This document shows positions 27,253 to 35,575 of a DNA stretch of 64,000 nt, piece by piece. The notes under the pieces were generated by a model. It searched no databases and was not told where the DNA came from. It saw nothing but the letters and a program-made list of their open reading frames with translations. Source of the DNA: Mycobacterium sp. ST-F2. Its GTDB lineage: Bacteria; Actinomycetota; Actinomycetes; Mycobacteriales; Mycobacteriaceae. The translations under genes and the position numbers were made by a program. Position 1 is the first letter of the stretch; each line of letters opens with the position of its first letter. The stretch is taken from positions 32,054 to 96,053 of the forward strand of contig NZ_JMHT01000029.1 in assembly GCF_001905655.1 (NCBI RefSeq). The letters are read 5' to 3'.

Positions 27253-27270
27253 TCACAGTATGTTCACAGC
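27253..27270 (+). promoter_or_regulatory. PhoP box (direct repeat) upstream of phoP
   Basis: TCACAGT, 4 bases, TCACAGC: two 7-bp direct repeats in an 11-bp period, matching the established mycobacterial PhoP site TCACAGC-N4-TCACAGC at 13 of 14 positions. It is 43 bases before the phoP start, consistent with autoregulation. Confidence 0.88.
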
Positions 27271-27313
27271 CAGTGGGCAGGGAGGATTTAAGGGGTGCGA
27301 GGACCATGGCTGC

Positions 27314-28033
27314 ATGGCTATGGCTGCACTACCTGAGGCGACGCCCGAAGCACGGATTCTCGTCGTCGATGACGAGGCCAATATCGTCGAGCTGCTCTCG
27401 GTGAGCCTGAAGTTCCAGGGCTTCGAAGTGCACTCCGCGTCCAACGGCCCCGCCGCGCTGGACAAGGCCCGCGAGATCAAACCCGACGCGGTGATCCTCG
27501 ACGTGATGATGCCCGGCATGGACGGCTTCGGCGTGCTGCGCCGGATGCGCGCCGACGGCATCGACGCGCCGGCCCTGTTCCTCACCGCCCGCGACAGCCT
27601 GCAGGACAAGGTGGCCGGCCTGACGCTTGGCGGCGACGACTACGTCACCAAGCCGTTCAGCCTGGAAGAGGTCGTGGCGCGGCTGCGGGTGATCCTGCGC
27701 CGCACCGGCCGTGGTGTCGAAGAGCCGCGCAGTGCCCGGCTGACGTTCGCCGACATCGAACTCGACGAGGACACCCACGAGGTGTGGAAGGCCGGCGAAC
27801 CGGTTTCGCTGTCGCCCACCGAGTTCACGCTGCTGCGCTACTTCATCATCAACGCGGGCACCGTGCTGTCGAAGCCGAAGATCCTCGACCACGTGTGGCG
27901 CTACGACTTCGGCGGTGACGTGAACGTCGTCGAGTCCTATGTGTCGTACCTGCGGCGCAAGATCGACACCGGCGAGAAGCGCCTGCTGCACACCCTGCGG
28001 GGCGTGGGTTACGTCCTGCGCGAGCCGCGGTGA
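27314..28033 (+). CDS. phoP: Response regulator PhoP
   Basis: A 239-residue OmpR-class regulator. The receiver domain has the acidic VVDDEAN pocket (D19/D20), the phosphorylated Asp63 in ILDVMMPGMD and the switch Lys in TKPFS. The C-terminal winged helix includes SPTEFTLLRYF and the recognition helix GGDVNVVESYVSYLRRKI. Sequence is near identical to M. tuberculosis PhoP through the whole DNA-binding domain. It controls acyltrehalose and sulfolipid synthesis, ESX-1 and acid-pH genes in that species. The ATG at 27314 has GAGGA ten bases upstream; the ATG at 27320 is an alternative. Its TGA overlaps the first mini-ORF of the downstream repeat. Confidence 0.97.
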   Translation: MAMAALPEATPEARILVVDDEANIVELLSVSLKFQGFEVHSASNGPAALDKAREIKPDAVILDVMMPGMDGFGVLRRMRADGIDAPALFLTARDSLQDKVAGLTLGGDDYVTKPFSLEEVVARLRVILRRTGRGVEEPRSARLTFADIELDEDTHEVWKAGEPVSLSPTEFTLLRYFIINAGTVLSKPKILDHVWRYDFGGDVNVVESYVSYLRRKIDTGEKRLLHTLRGVGYVLREPR

Positions 28034-28127
28034 TGAGCGCTCGCGCGAAGAACAGAGTGCGCCGATGAGCGCTCGCGCGAAGAACAGAGTGCGCCGATGA
28101 ACGCTCGCGCGAAGAACAGACGGCGCT
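28032..28127 (+). repeat. Three 32-bp tandem repeats between phoP and phoR, encoding ATGA-coupled mini-ORFs
   Basis: Units start at 28032, 28064 and 28096; the first two are identical and the third differs at a few bases. Each unit reads ATG AGC GCT CGC GCG AAG AAC AGA GTG..., an 11-codon ORF (MSARAKNRVRR; third copy MNARAKNRRR) whose TGA overlaps the next ATG by four bases. The first ATG overlaps the phoP stop (TGATG). Because the period is 32 = 33-1, the coupling is built into the repeat. Confidence 0.85.
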
Positions 28128-28164
28128 GAGACATTTTTGGGCGGGCATCGCCAACAATGGAGTG

Positions 28165-29688
28165 ATGACACGCCGACTGGGCGAGCGCAGTGACGGGAGA
28201 TGGCGCGGTACCCGCGGCATTCCGCTGCGGGTGGGCCTGGTCGCCGCGACGGTACTGCTGGCGGCCTGCGGTCTGCTGGCCTCTGGCGTCGCCGTCACGT
28301 CGATCATGCAGCACAGCCTGATCAACCGCGTCGACGAGACGCTGCTGGACGCCTCGCGCAGCTGGGCGCAGGAACCGCGGCGGATGCCGGCCACCCCGAT
28401 AGAAGGCCCGAACCCCGCGCGGCCACCGTCCAACTTCTACGTCCGCGGCATCGACCCCGACGGCAGGGTGTGGATCGCCGTCAACGACAACGACGCGCAG
28501 CCCGCCCTGCCGGAGAGCAATGACGTCGGCCCGGTGCCGACGACCGTCGGCTCGATCCACCATTCCGATGTGAAGTGGCGGGCCATGACGGTCCGCGGCC
28601 CGGCCGGTGAATTGACGACGGTCGCTATCGACCTGTCCGACGTCGCGTCGACGGTGCGCGCGCTGGCGTGGTCGCAGGTCGGCATCGGCGCCGCGGTGCT
28701 GTTGATCCTGGGCATCGCCGGCTACGTCGCTGTGCACCGCAGCCTGCGGCCGCTGGACGAGGTGGAACGTACCGCCGCGGACATCGCTTCGGGTCAGCTC
28801 GACCGCCGTGTTCCCGAGCGGGACTCACGCACCGAGGTCGGCCGATTGTCGTTGGCGCTCAACGGAATGCTCGCGCAGATTCAGAACGCGGTCGCCTCGT
28901 CGGAGCAGTCGGCGGAGACGGCGCGTACCTCCGAGGACCGGATGCGCCGCTTCATCACCGACGCCAGCCACGAGCTGCGGACGCCGCTCACCACCATCCG
29001 GGGTTTCGCCGAGCTGTACCGGCAGGGCGCCGCCAACGACGTCGAGATGCTGATGAGCCGCATCGAGAGCGAGGCCAGGCGCATGGGCCTGCTGGTCGAG
29101 GACCTGCTGCTGCTGGCCCGGCTGGACCAACAGCGGCCACTCGAGCAGCGCCCCGTCGACCTGCTGATCCTGGCGGCCGACGCCGTGCACGACGCGCGGT
29201 CCATCGCGCCGCAGCGGACGGTGAAGCTCGAGTTGCTGGACGGGCCGGGCACGCCGGAGGTGCTGGGTGACGAGGCCCGGCTGCGCCAGGTGCTGGGCAA
29301 CCTGATGATGAACGCCGTGCAGCACACCCCGGAGTCCGGCGGCATCACCGTTCGCGTCGGCACGGTCGACGGCGACGCGGTACTCGAGGTGTGTGACCAG
29401 GGGCCGGGTTTGTCGGCCGAGGACGCGCACCGCATCTTCGAGCGCTTCTATCGCACCGACTCGTCGCGCACCCGGACCAGCGGCGGCACCGGGCTGGGGC
29501 TGTCGATCGTCGACTCGCTGGTGCGGGCGCACGGCGGCGTCGTCACCGTCACCACCGCGCCGGGGCAGGGCTGCCGATTCACCGTGCGCCTGCCACGGGT
29601 CGGCGGCGCGGCCGGCTCAGCCGATTTTGCCGACTCAGCCGGCGGTGCCGAGGGCAGCGATGATCTTGGCCTGAGCCTCATCGAGTGA
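28165..29688 (+). CDS. phoR: Sensor histidine kinase PhoR
   Basis: A 507-residue kinase partner of PhoP. Two membrane helices (about residues 24-48 and 169-192) flank an extracytoplasmic sensor loop. Then come a HAMP region, the dimerisation domain with phospho-His269 in [10 protein letters not shown], and the ATPase domain with N-box [29 protein letters not shown] and a final Ala/Gly/Asp-rich tail. An in-frame GTG at 28162 directly precedes the ATG. The 3' end overlaps the convergent HIT gene by 54 bases. The sensed signal, probably acidic pH, is known only for M. tuberculosis. Confidence 0.95.
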   Translation: MTRRLGERSDGRWRGTRGIPLRVGLVAATVLLAACGLLASGVAVTSIMQHSLINRVDETLLDASRSWAQEPRRMPATPIEGPNPARPPSNFYVRGIDPDGRVWIAVNDNDAQPALPESNDVGPVPTTVGSIHHSDVKWRAMTVRGPAGELTTVAIDLSDVASTVRALAWSQVGIGAAVLLILGIAGYVAVHRSLRPLDEVERTAADIASGQLDRRVPERDSRTEVGRLSLALNGMLAQIQNAVASSEQSAETARTSEDRMRRFITDASHELRTPLTTIRGFAELYRQGAANDVEMLMSRIESEARRMGLLVEDLLLLARLDQQRPLEQRPVDLLILAADAVHDARSIAPQRTVKLELLDGPGTPEVLGDEARLRQVLGNLMMNAVQHTPESGGITVRVGTVDGDAVLEVCDQGPGLSAEDAHRIFERFYRTDSSRTRTSGGTGLGLSIVDSLVRAHGGVVTVTTAPGQGCRFTVRLPRVGGAAGSADFADSAGGAEGSDDLGLSLIE

Positions 29689-30039
29689 CTCGGGGGACGG
29701 GTTGCGGTCGACGTTGGCGAACCCGAAGTCGGACAGGTTGCGGGCCGGGAACACGTGCACGTGCAGGTGCGGCACCTCGAGCCCGGCGATGATCACGCCG
29801 GCCCGCTCGGTATCGAAGGCCTGACACACCGCGCGGCCGATCTTCTGCGACACCGCCATGACCTTGTTGAACAGCTCGGGATCCAGGTCCTGCCAGTTGT
29901 CCACCTCGGCCCGGGGCACGACCAGGGTGTGGCCCTGGGTCATGGGCTCGATGGTCAGGAACGCGACGACGTCGTCGTCCTCGTAGACGAATCGGCCCGG
30001 CAGGTCGCGGTTGATGATCATGCTGAAGACGGTCGGCAT
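29635..30039 (-). CDS. HIT-family hydrolase
   Basis: A 134-residue protein with the histidine triad HLHVHVF (about residues 93-99), preceded by the family's [15 protein letters not shown] strand. It is a nucleoside-phosphoramidate or dinucleotide hydrolase of the Hint type. It is the counterpart of Rv0759c, convergent with phoR as in M. tuberculosis. Confidence 0.92.
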   Translation of the reverse strand: MPTVFSMIINRDLPGRFVYEDDDVVAFLTIEPMTQGHTLVVPRAEVDNWQDLDPELFNKVMAVSQKIGRAVCQAFDTERAGVIIAGLEVPHLHVHVFPARNLSDFGFANVDRNPSPESLDEAQAKIIAALGTAG

Positions 30040-30048
30040 GGGCCCAGC

Positions 30049-31026
30049 CTATTGCTCGACGCGGGTGCCGGATAGCCAGGGATCGATGTGCGTTGCGAAG
30101 GGGCTGTCGCCGATGGTCTCGTAGTCCTGCTGAAAAGCGTCCGCCGTCAAGTGCTTTCGCGGATTCCGGCCCGTCCCGATGAAACCGGCGAGCTCGAAGT
30201 CGAGGGCGCGCGACAGCGACTTGTTGCCGCCGAAGTAGACGGCGCGCTTGACGGCCGCGATGGCGTAGGGGGAGCGGCGGGACAGTCTTTCTGCGGTGGC
30301 GCGTACGTCGTCGAGCAATCCCTCGGCGGGGGCGAGCCGGTGCACGACGCCCGCGTCGAGGGCTTCGCGCGCCGTCAGCGGGCGGCCTTCCAGCATGTGC
30401 TCGAGTGCGGCGGCCATGCCGAGCATGGCCGGAAGTCGTTGACTCCCACCGCCTCCCGGCACCAGGCCGGCGAGAATCTCGATCAGGCCGATGCGGACGT
30501 GGTCGGCGTCGGCCGCGATGCGCAGGTCGCAGAAGAGTGCGAGCTCGAAGCCGCCGCCGAGGGTCGTGCCGTTGATGGCGGCGAGGTACACGACGCCAGA
30601 CCGGTTCATCCGGGTGATGGTGCGCTTGAGGATGGCGCTGTAGGCGATACCGGTGCCCCAGTCGCCGCCGCGGATTTCGGTGGCCTTCAACAGGGCGGGG
30701 ACGCGCATGGCGGCGTTGTTGAGCTTGATGGACCAGGCCACCGCGCGCGACGGCAGCGGCGGCGTCTCCATCTGGAAGAACAGCTGCACCTGTTCGGGTT
30801 CGGAGTGCGAGATGAACTTGTCACCGGTGCCCGTCAGGACGACGGCGCCGACCGACGGGTCCCGATCGGCGGCGCGCGTCAGCTTGTCCATGTCCTTGAC
30901 CAGGCGCAGTGACAGGAACTGGTTGGGCGGGTCGTCGAACCGCGCGGTGAGGACACGGCCGTCCTGGTGCAGCGTCAGGGTTTCCAGGTGCAGATCGACG
31001 GTGCGTACCGGGGAACGTCGGGGCAC
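30049..31026 (-). CDS. Enoyl-CoA hydratase/isomerase-family protein
   Basis: A 325-residue crotonase-fold protein. The two oxyanion-hole and scaffold segments are INGTTLGGGFELALFCDLRIAA and LVPGGGGSQRLPAMLG; the second has a Gly-rich turn instead of the usual Glu, so hydratase chemistry may be altered. An insertion at about residues 85-115 (PPLPSRAVAWSIKLNNAAMRV) is longer than normal. The GTG at 31026 has AGGAAGG upstream. It is last in the leftward operon of thioesterase, SDR, P450 and this gene. Confidence 0.84.
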   Translation of the reverse strand: MPRRSPVRTVDLHLETLTLHQDGRVLTARFDDPPNQFLSLRLVKDMDKLTRAADRDPSVGAVVLTGTGDKFISHSEPEQVQLFFQMETPPLPSRAVAWSIKLNNAAMRVPALLKATEIRGGDWGTGIAYSAILKRTITRMNRSGVVYLAAINGTTLGGGFELALFCDLRIAADADHVRIGLIEILAGLVPGGGGSQRLPAMLGMAAALEHMLEGRPLTAREALDAGVVHRLAPAEGLLDDVRATAERLSRRSPYAIAAVKRAVYFGGNKSLSRALDFELAGFIGTGRNPRKHLTADAFQQDYETIGDSPFATHIDPWLSGTRVEQ

Positions 31027-31036
31027 GGTGGCCTTC

Positions 31037-32386
31037 CTAGGAAGTCGTCTGGACCAGGGCCGGGATGGGCCCATCGGGAACGATGGTCAGCGGGGCGGTG
31101 ATGGGGAACGTCGATTCGCGCGACGTCAGGCGGCAGTGCCGGACGATCGAGGCCAGCTCCAGGGTCGCGGCGGTCAGGGCGAAGAACTCGCCGATGCAGG
31201 AGCGCGGTCCACCGCCGAACGGCAGGAACTGCCATTGCATCCGCGAGCGGCCCGCGCTGAACCGGTCCGGATCGAATTCCAGTGGGCGGTCCCACAATTG
31301 CGGATCCCGGTGCATGGCGTAGACGCCGACCATGAGCATGCTGCCCGCCTCGACGCGGAAGCCGTCGATCGCCATGTCCTGCCGGGCAATGCGCATCACG
31401 GCGGGTGTCGGGCCGCCCAGGCGCAGGGCCTCCTGGATGACGCTGACGGTGTACGGCAGGTGGCTGCGCGGGTTGGTGCGCAGGGCGGCCTCGTCGACCG
31501 CGGACACCTCGGCCGCGACCCGGTCGTAGATCTCGGGATGGCGGCCCAGTTCCCACAGTGCGTAGGCCAGCGTCGTGGCGGTGGTTTCCAGCCCCGAGGC
31601 CAGGAAGATGACGAGCTCGTGGCAGATGTCCTCGTCGGTCAGCGGCTCCCCGGTCTCCGGGTCGCGGGCCTCCATCATGGCGCGGACCAGCGGAGCGCTC
31701 AGCTGCGGATCAGCACGGCAGTCGTGCAGGATCTGTGCGGCCAGGTCGTGCGCCACCTTGTTGAACCTGACCGCGAAGCGGCGCTCCTTGGTCGGCAGCC
31801 AGCTGGGCGGCTTCACCGGAGCGCGGCCGCGGTCGGCGATGTACTTGCTGATCCGGCGCAGCGGCTCCACCAATTCGTCTGTGTAGGAACCGGGTTCGAA
31901 TCCCATGATGGTGCGGCCGAGAACCCGCATGGTGATCCGGCGGCTCTCCTGGTCGAGGTCGATCTCGGTGCCGTCGCGCCATGAGGTCGCGGCGTCGGTG
32001 GCGATGTCGTACATCTGCTCGTTGAGTTCGGCGATGCGCGCGGTGGTGAACACCGGCTGCAGCATGCGGCGCCGCCCGACCCACTCCTTGTGGCTGAAGT
32101 TCAGCAGCGAGCCGCCGTTGAGCTTCTGCTGTTCGGTCATGAACGGGAAGTCGCGGTCGACGGCGGGGAACGTGGCGGTCAGGACGTCGCGCGCACCCTG
32201 GGGTGAGGTGACGACGACGATGGGCGGCATCATCCACTTCGGCGCGATGCGCACCGTGGTGACCGGGCCACCGGCATCCCTGAATGTCTCACAACCGCTG
32301 TGCGCCACCTGGATTGCTGCGATGCGCTCGCGCAGGCTCAGCGGGGTGTCGGGGGCCAGTGGCAGGTCAGTTGTGGCGGTTGACAC
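31037..32386 (-). CDS. Cytochrome P450
   Basis: A 449-residue soluble P450. Visible signatures: I-helix SGLETTATTL (oxygen activation Thr), K-helix EALRLGG (ExxR), and haem-thiolate FGGGPRSCIGEFF. The GTG start at 32386 follows AGGAG by six bases and is 14 bases after the end of the upstream SDR gene. The family number cannot be read here; length and meander resemble CYP138-like or CYP110-like members. It probably hydroxylates a lipid or terpenoid; redox partners are not adjacent. Confidence 0.9.
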   Translation of the reverse strand: MSTATTDLPLAPDTPLSLRERIAAIQVAHSGCETFRDAGGPVTTVRIAPKWMMPPIVVVTSPQGARDVLTATFPAVDRDFPFMTEQQKLNGGSLLNFSHKEWVGRRRMLQPVFTTARIAELNEQMYDIATDAATSWRDGTEIDLDQESRRITMRVLGRTIMGFEPGSYTDELVEPLRRISKYIADRGRAPVKPPSWLPTKERRFAVRFNKVAHDLAAQILHDCRADPQLSAPLVRAMMEARDPETGEPLTDEDICHELVIFLASGLETTATTLAYALWELGRHPEIYDRVAAEVSAVDEAALRTNPRSHLPYTVSVIQEALRLGGPTPAVMRIARQDMAIDGFRVEAGSMLMVGVYAMHRDPQLWDRPLEFDPDRFSAGRSRMQWQFLPFGGGPRSCIGEFFALTAATLELASIVRHCRLTSRESTFPITAPLTIVPDGPIPALVQTTS

Positions 32387-32399
32387 TGTCGTCTCCTGG

Positions 32400-33323
32400 T
32401 CAGATGTCGTACCGGACACCGGTGTGGTGTTCGGCGGCAACCCAATTCGCGGTCATCAGCGTCTGGTCGGTGGCGGCGCGACCGGCCTTGGCCGGGGCCG
32501 GCAGCCCGCGCATCCCGAAGAACCGGTCGGGCCCGTAGTAGCCGCCGCCGGCCACCTCGTCCGCCGCGGCGGCGTAGGTGATCGACAGGGCCGCGACGTC
32601 GGCCGGCTGGCCGATGGTCCGGCACGAGGCGCGCCACGAGACGTCGCCCCACTTGCGGCCCGAGTGCATGCCCGCGTCGGTGTCGGCCCAACCCGGTTGT
32701 GCGGATACCGATTTCAGTGTGCTGCCGGCGGCGGTGAGTCGGCGCTGCAGCTCGTTCGCGAACAACAGGTTGGCGAGTTTGGCTTGGCAGTACCCGTCGA
32801 ACGCGGAGTACTTCCGGGTGCGCCACCCGGGATCGGCGGGCGCGAGCTTGCCGAAGCCGGGCCGGCCGACGAACTCGTGCGCGCGGCTGGTGACCACCAC
32901 GACGCGGTCGCTGACACGGTCCAGGAGCTGGCCCACCAACGCGAAATGTCCGAGATGGTTGATGCCGGTGTGCAATTCGAAACCGTCGGCGGTCAGGCCG
33001 TACGGCACGTGGCACACCCCGGCCAGCGCGATGACGGTGTCGACGGGCCCGCACGATGCCGCCGCGGACTTGATGGAGTCGAGACTGGCCAGGTCGAGAT
33101 TCAGAGTCTGTGCGGCAGGCCCGATTTCGGCGGCGAGTGCTTCGGCCTGTGCGGGACGGCGGCAGGCCAGGACGACCTGCGCTCCGGCGCCCGCCAGATG
33201 CCGTGCGGTGGCGGCACCGAGACCGCCATTGGCTCCGGTGATCAGGACCGTCCGGCCGGTCTGGTCGGGAATGTGGGCGGCGAGCCAGTCTTTCGCGGCG
33301 CCGGCGTCGATGGACCGCGCCAT
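32400..33323 (-). CDS. Short-chain dehydrogenase/reductase
   Basis: A 307-residue SDR: TGANGGLG cofactor motif (about 29-36), ALAG (NNAG-like) near residue 98, catalytic Ser in TSRAHEF and YCQAK (Tyr/Lys) near residue 179-183. The N-terminal extension MARSIDAGAAKDWLAAHIPD and a late GYYGPDRFF match retinol/protochlorophyllide-reductase-like SDRs. Its start abuts the thioesterase stop with no gap. Confidence 0.88.
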   Translation of the reverse strand: MARSIDAGAAKDWLAAHIPDQTGRTVLITGANGGLGAATARHLAGAGAQVVLACRRPAQAEALAAEIGPAAQTLNLDLASLDSIKSAAASCGPVDTVIALAGVCHVPYGLTADGFELHTGINHLGHFALVGQLLDRVSDRVVVVTSRAHEFVGRPGFGKLAPADPGWRTRKYSAFDGYCQAKLANLLFANELQRRLTAAGSTLKSVSAQPGWADTDAGMHSGRKWGDVSWRASCRTIGQPADVAALSITYAAAADEVAGGGYYGPDRFFGMRGLPAPAKAGRAATDQTLMTANWVAAEHHTGVRYDI

Positions 33324-33947
33324 CTAGCCGCGGGCCCACTTGGGCTGGATGAAGACGCCCTCGGCTTCGATGGTGACGCCCTGGTCGTCGGCGATGTGGG
33401 CGACGCCGTACGCCTTGAAGCCCTCGGTGCGCACGATGCGGGCCTCGGCCCGCAGCTTGCCCAGCGGGGTGGGGCGCACGTACTTGACGTTGATGGTGCC
33501 GGTGAACCGGGTGGTGCCGTCGTTGGACGCGACCTCACCCAGCACGTGGTCGAGGATCATGGCGCAGACGCCGCCGTGCGCGTGGTTGGGCGGGCCCTCG
33601 TAGGCCGCGCCGAGGGAGAACTCGGACCACACGTAGTCGGTCGCCTCGAGGACGACGGTCAGCGGCGGGGCGACCGGGTTGCGCAGTCCCACAACGGCAT
33701 TGGTCCAGGGCAGCCATTCGCCTTCGGTGGTGAAGCGCAGGCCCCACGTCTTCTCCAGCTGCTTGGAGCGCAAACGTGCGGTGGCGGACTCGATTTCGGC
33801 TTGCGCGGCCGCGATGACGTCGGCGTCGGCGTCGCTGCGGGCGGTCGCCTCCATCAGGTCGCGGACCGATTGGGTGAGGGGCTCGAACACGGCGCGGAGG
33901 CGTTCTGCTTCCTCGGGGCTGAGGGTGTCGGTGGTGAAGTCGAGCAT
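33324..33947 (-). CDS. PaaI-type hotdog thioesterase
   Basis: A 207-residue protein. Residues 1-75 are a charged helical N-region; the hotdog fold has NHAHGGVCAMILDHVLGE (about residues 122-139), the catalytic segment of PaaI/4-hydroxybenzoyl-CoA thioesterases, then a long strand INVKYVRPTPLG. It would hydrolyse an acyl-CoA. It is first in the leftward operon; a perfect KstR-type operator sits nine bases before its ATG. Confidence 0.85.
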   Translation of the reverse strand: MLDFTTDTLSPEEAERLRAVFEPLTQSVRDLMEATARSDADADVIAAAQAEIESATARLRSKQLEKTWGLRFTTEGEWLPWTNAVVGLRNPVAPPLTVVLEATDYVWSEFSLGAAYEGPPNHAHGGVCAMILDHVLGEVASNDGTTRFTGTINVKYVRPTPLGKLRAEARIVRTEGFKAYGVAHIADDQGVTIEAEGVFIQPKWARG

Positions 33948-33955
33948 TTCGCTAC

Positions 33956-33969
33956 TAGAACATGTTCTA
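33956..33969. promoter_or_regulatory. KstR-type operator (TAGAACATGTTCTA)
   Basis: A perfect 14-bp palindrome fitting the KstR consensus TNNAACNNGTTNNA. It is nine bases upstream of the thioesterase ATG, so a bound repressor would block transcription of the leftward operon. Confidence 0.85.
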
Positions 33970-34169
33970 CCGGATGCTGTCGAGTCCTGTGTTTGCTGTA
34001 TTGGTGGCTGAACGTTTGCCATGCTCTGTGGTTGGGGTGACGTCGCGGCGTGGTCCGTGCGTCGAATCGGGTCGCTGTGCGACGGCGTCCGAATCTGCGT
34101 CATCGCTTGTGCGGCAACGCCGTTCCGGCTGTGACCGGGGTTACACAATGCATCTTCCGGGCCAATAAT

Positions 34170-34183
34170 TGAAACAAGTTCTA
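34170..34183. promoter_or_regulatory. KstR-type operator (TGAAACAAGTTCTA)
   Basis: Matches TNNAACNNGTTNNA with exact spacing. It is 31 bases upstream of the putative -35 of the thiolase-MmpL operon. Confidence 0.75.
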
Positions 34184-34408
34184 ACTAGTTCGCTAAATTC
34201 ATAATTAACGCTCTTGACGTGGATATTTACGCCGATGGAATATAGACCGCACTCGAAATACGTGCTACAAACTATTGCCGTTAGTTGCTGATATCAGCAC
34301 AACGAAGAACAGCCATGCCGTCATGTCCGCGCGCACTCGACAGTTCTGAGCAGTCCGCGGATTGCGCGGCGCCGCAAGTGGACGTCGTTGCCGAGGAGGG
34401 CAAGAACC

Positions 34409-35575
34409 TTGACCAATCCCGTAGTCGTCGCGTATGCGCGAACCCCGTTCACGCGTTCGCTGGTAGGCGGACTGGCCAACGTTTCCGAGTTCGATCTCGC
34501 GAGCACCGTCATCCGCGAGGTGATCGAGCGCGCCGGTGTTGACGCTGAGTTGATCGACAACATCGTGATGGGTGAGGTCCTGCAGGGCGGCGGCTGCATC
34601 GCGCGGTACTCGGCCCTCGACATGGGGCTGCCGCTGGACACTCCCGCGGTGGCGGTCGGAGGGTGGTGCGCGTCGGGAATGATGGCGATGCACCAGGCGG
34701 TGGCGACCATCAAGGCCGGCATGGGCAAGTGCGTCATCGCCGGCGGCCTGAATACGCCCTCGGCGTCACCGCTGGCCGGTCCGCATTTTGCGGCCACCGG
34801 TATCACCGACACCAAGATCGCCCCGATGCATCCCGGCATCGGTGAGATGCCGGCGCTCGACCTGGCCCGCACCCTCGGCGAAGGCACCGCGCGGCAGTTC
34901 GGACTGACCCGCGAAGAGGTCGACGAATGGTCGGCCCGGGCGCACACCCTGGCCTCGGATGCCATCGACGGCGGCATCCTGGATGTCGAGAAGGTCGCCG
35001 TAAAAGTCGATGGCGTAGAGGTTTTCGCCGACGAACTACCGTGCCGCGAATTCAACATGACGAACCTGTCGGCGCTGACGTCGTTCCTCGGTGAGGACTG
35101 CACGGTGACGCCGGGCAACCAGACGGGCCTGACCGACGGTGCCGCCGCCATGATGATCTGCGACCCGGACTTCGCGGCATTGCACGGCCTGGCCCCGTTG
35201 GCGGAGATCGTCGGCTGGTCGGTCGTCGGCTCGGAGCCCGAGCGCGCCACCGACGCGGCCATCACCGCCACCCGGCGCGCTCTCGACGGCGCCGGCATCA
35301 GCACCGAGGCCGTCGATCTCTACGACGTCCACGACTCCTACGCCTCGATCGGCATCGCCTACGAGCGCTCGCTGAACATCAGCCGCGACCGGCTCAACGT
35401 GCACGGCGGCGGCCTGGCGCTCGGTCACCCGTACGGCGCGTCCGGCACCCGCGTGGCCGGCACGTTGATCAATGAACTGCAGCGCCGCGGCGGTGGTATC
35501 GGTGCCGGCGCGATCGTCAGCGCGGGCGGCCTGGGTGCCGCCGTCGTGCTCAACGTCTTCCCGAAGGCTGCGTGA
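34409..35575 (+). CDS. Acetyl-CoA acetyltransferase / thiolase
   Basis: A 388-residue thiolase. The acylated Cys lies in GGWCASGMMAMH (about residues 85-96). GNQTGLTDGAAAM is the middle signature, and HGGGLALGHPYGASG carries the C-terminal catalytic His. The last Cys loop is divergent (VSAGGLGAAVV instead of C-x-G-x-G), a trait of SCP2-like or degenerate thiolases, so the direction (cleavage or condensation) is open. The TTG at 34409 is chosen because GGAGG lies ten bases upstream. It overlaps the MmpL GTG by four bases. Confidence 0.88.
   Translation: MTNPVVVAYARTPFTRSLVGGLANVSEFDLASTVIREVIERAGVDAELIDNIVMGEVLQGGGCIARYSALDMGLPLDTPAVAVGGWCASGMMAMHQAVATIKAGMGKCVIAGGLNTPSASPLAGPHFAATGITDTKIAPMHPGIGEMPALDLARTLGEGTARQFGLTREEVDEWSARAHTLASDAIDGGILDVEKVAVKVDGVEVFADELPCREFNMTNLSALTSFLGEDCTVTPGNQTGLTDGAAAMMICDPDFAALHGLAPLAEIVGWSVVGSEPERATDAAITATRRALDGAGISTEAVDLYDVHDSYASIGIAYERSLNISRDRLNVHGGGLALGHPYGASGTRVAGTLINELQRRGGGIGAGAIVSAGGLGAAVVLNVFPKAA

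Larger units (their letters stand above)
33948..34408. other. 461-base divergent control region of the accessory lipid island
   Basis: No gene is supported. It holds two 14-bp KstR-type sites (33956-33969, 34170-34183) and, in an AT-rich stretch unusual for this genome (34184-34275), a possible rightward promoter: TTGACG at 34214-34219, 18 bases, then GAATAT (34238-34243), which runs into TATAGA. About 165 bases follow before the thiolase start, so a long leader is possible. Confidence 0.6.

Noticed and set aside
27306..27404. An out-of-frame ATG just before phoP opening a 33-codon frame
   Set aside because: It enters the phoP coding region in the wrong frame; the in-frame ATG at 27314 matches PhoP relatives.
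28032..28127. Three 32-bp repeats considered as CRISPR
   Set aside because: Repeats are directly tandem with no spacers.
33948..34148. N-terminal extension of the thioesterase to 34148
   Set aside because: The added residues are low complexity, and the stretch contains the KstR-type operator.
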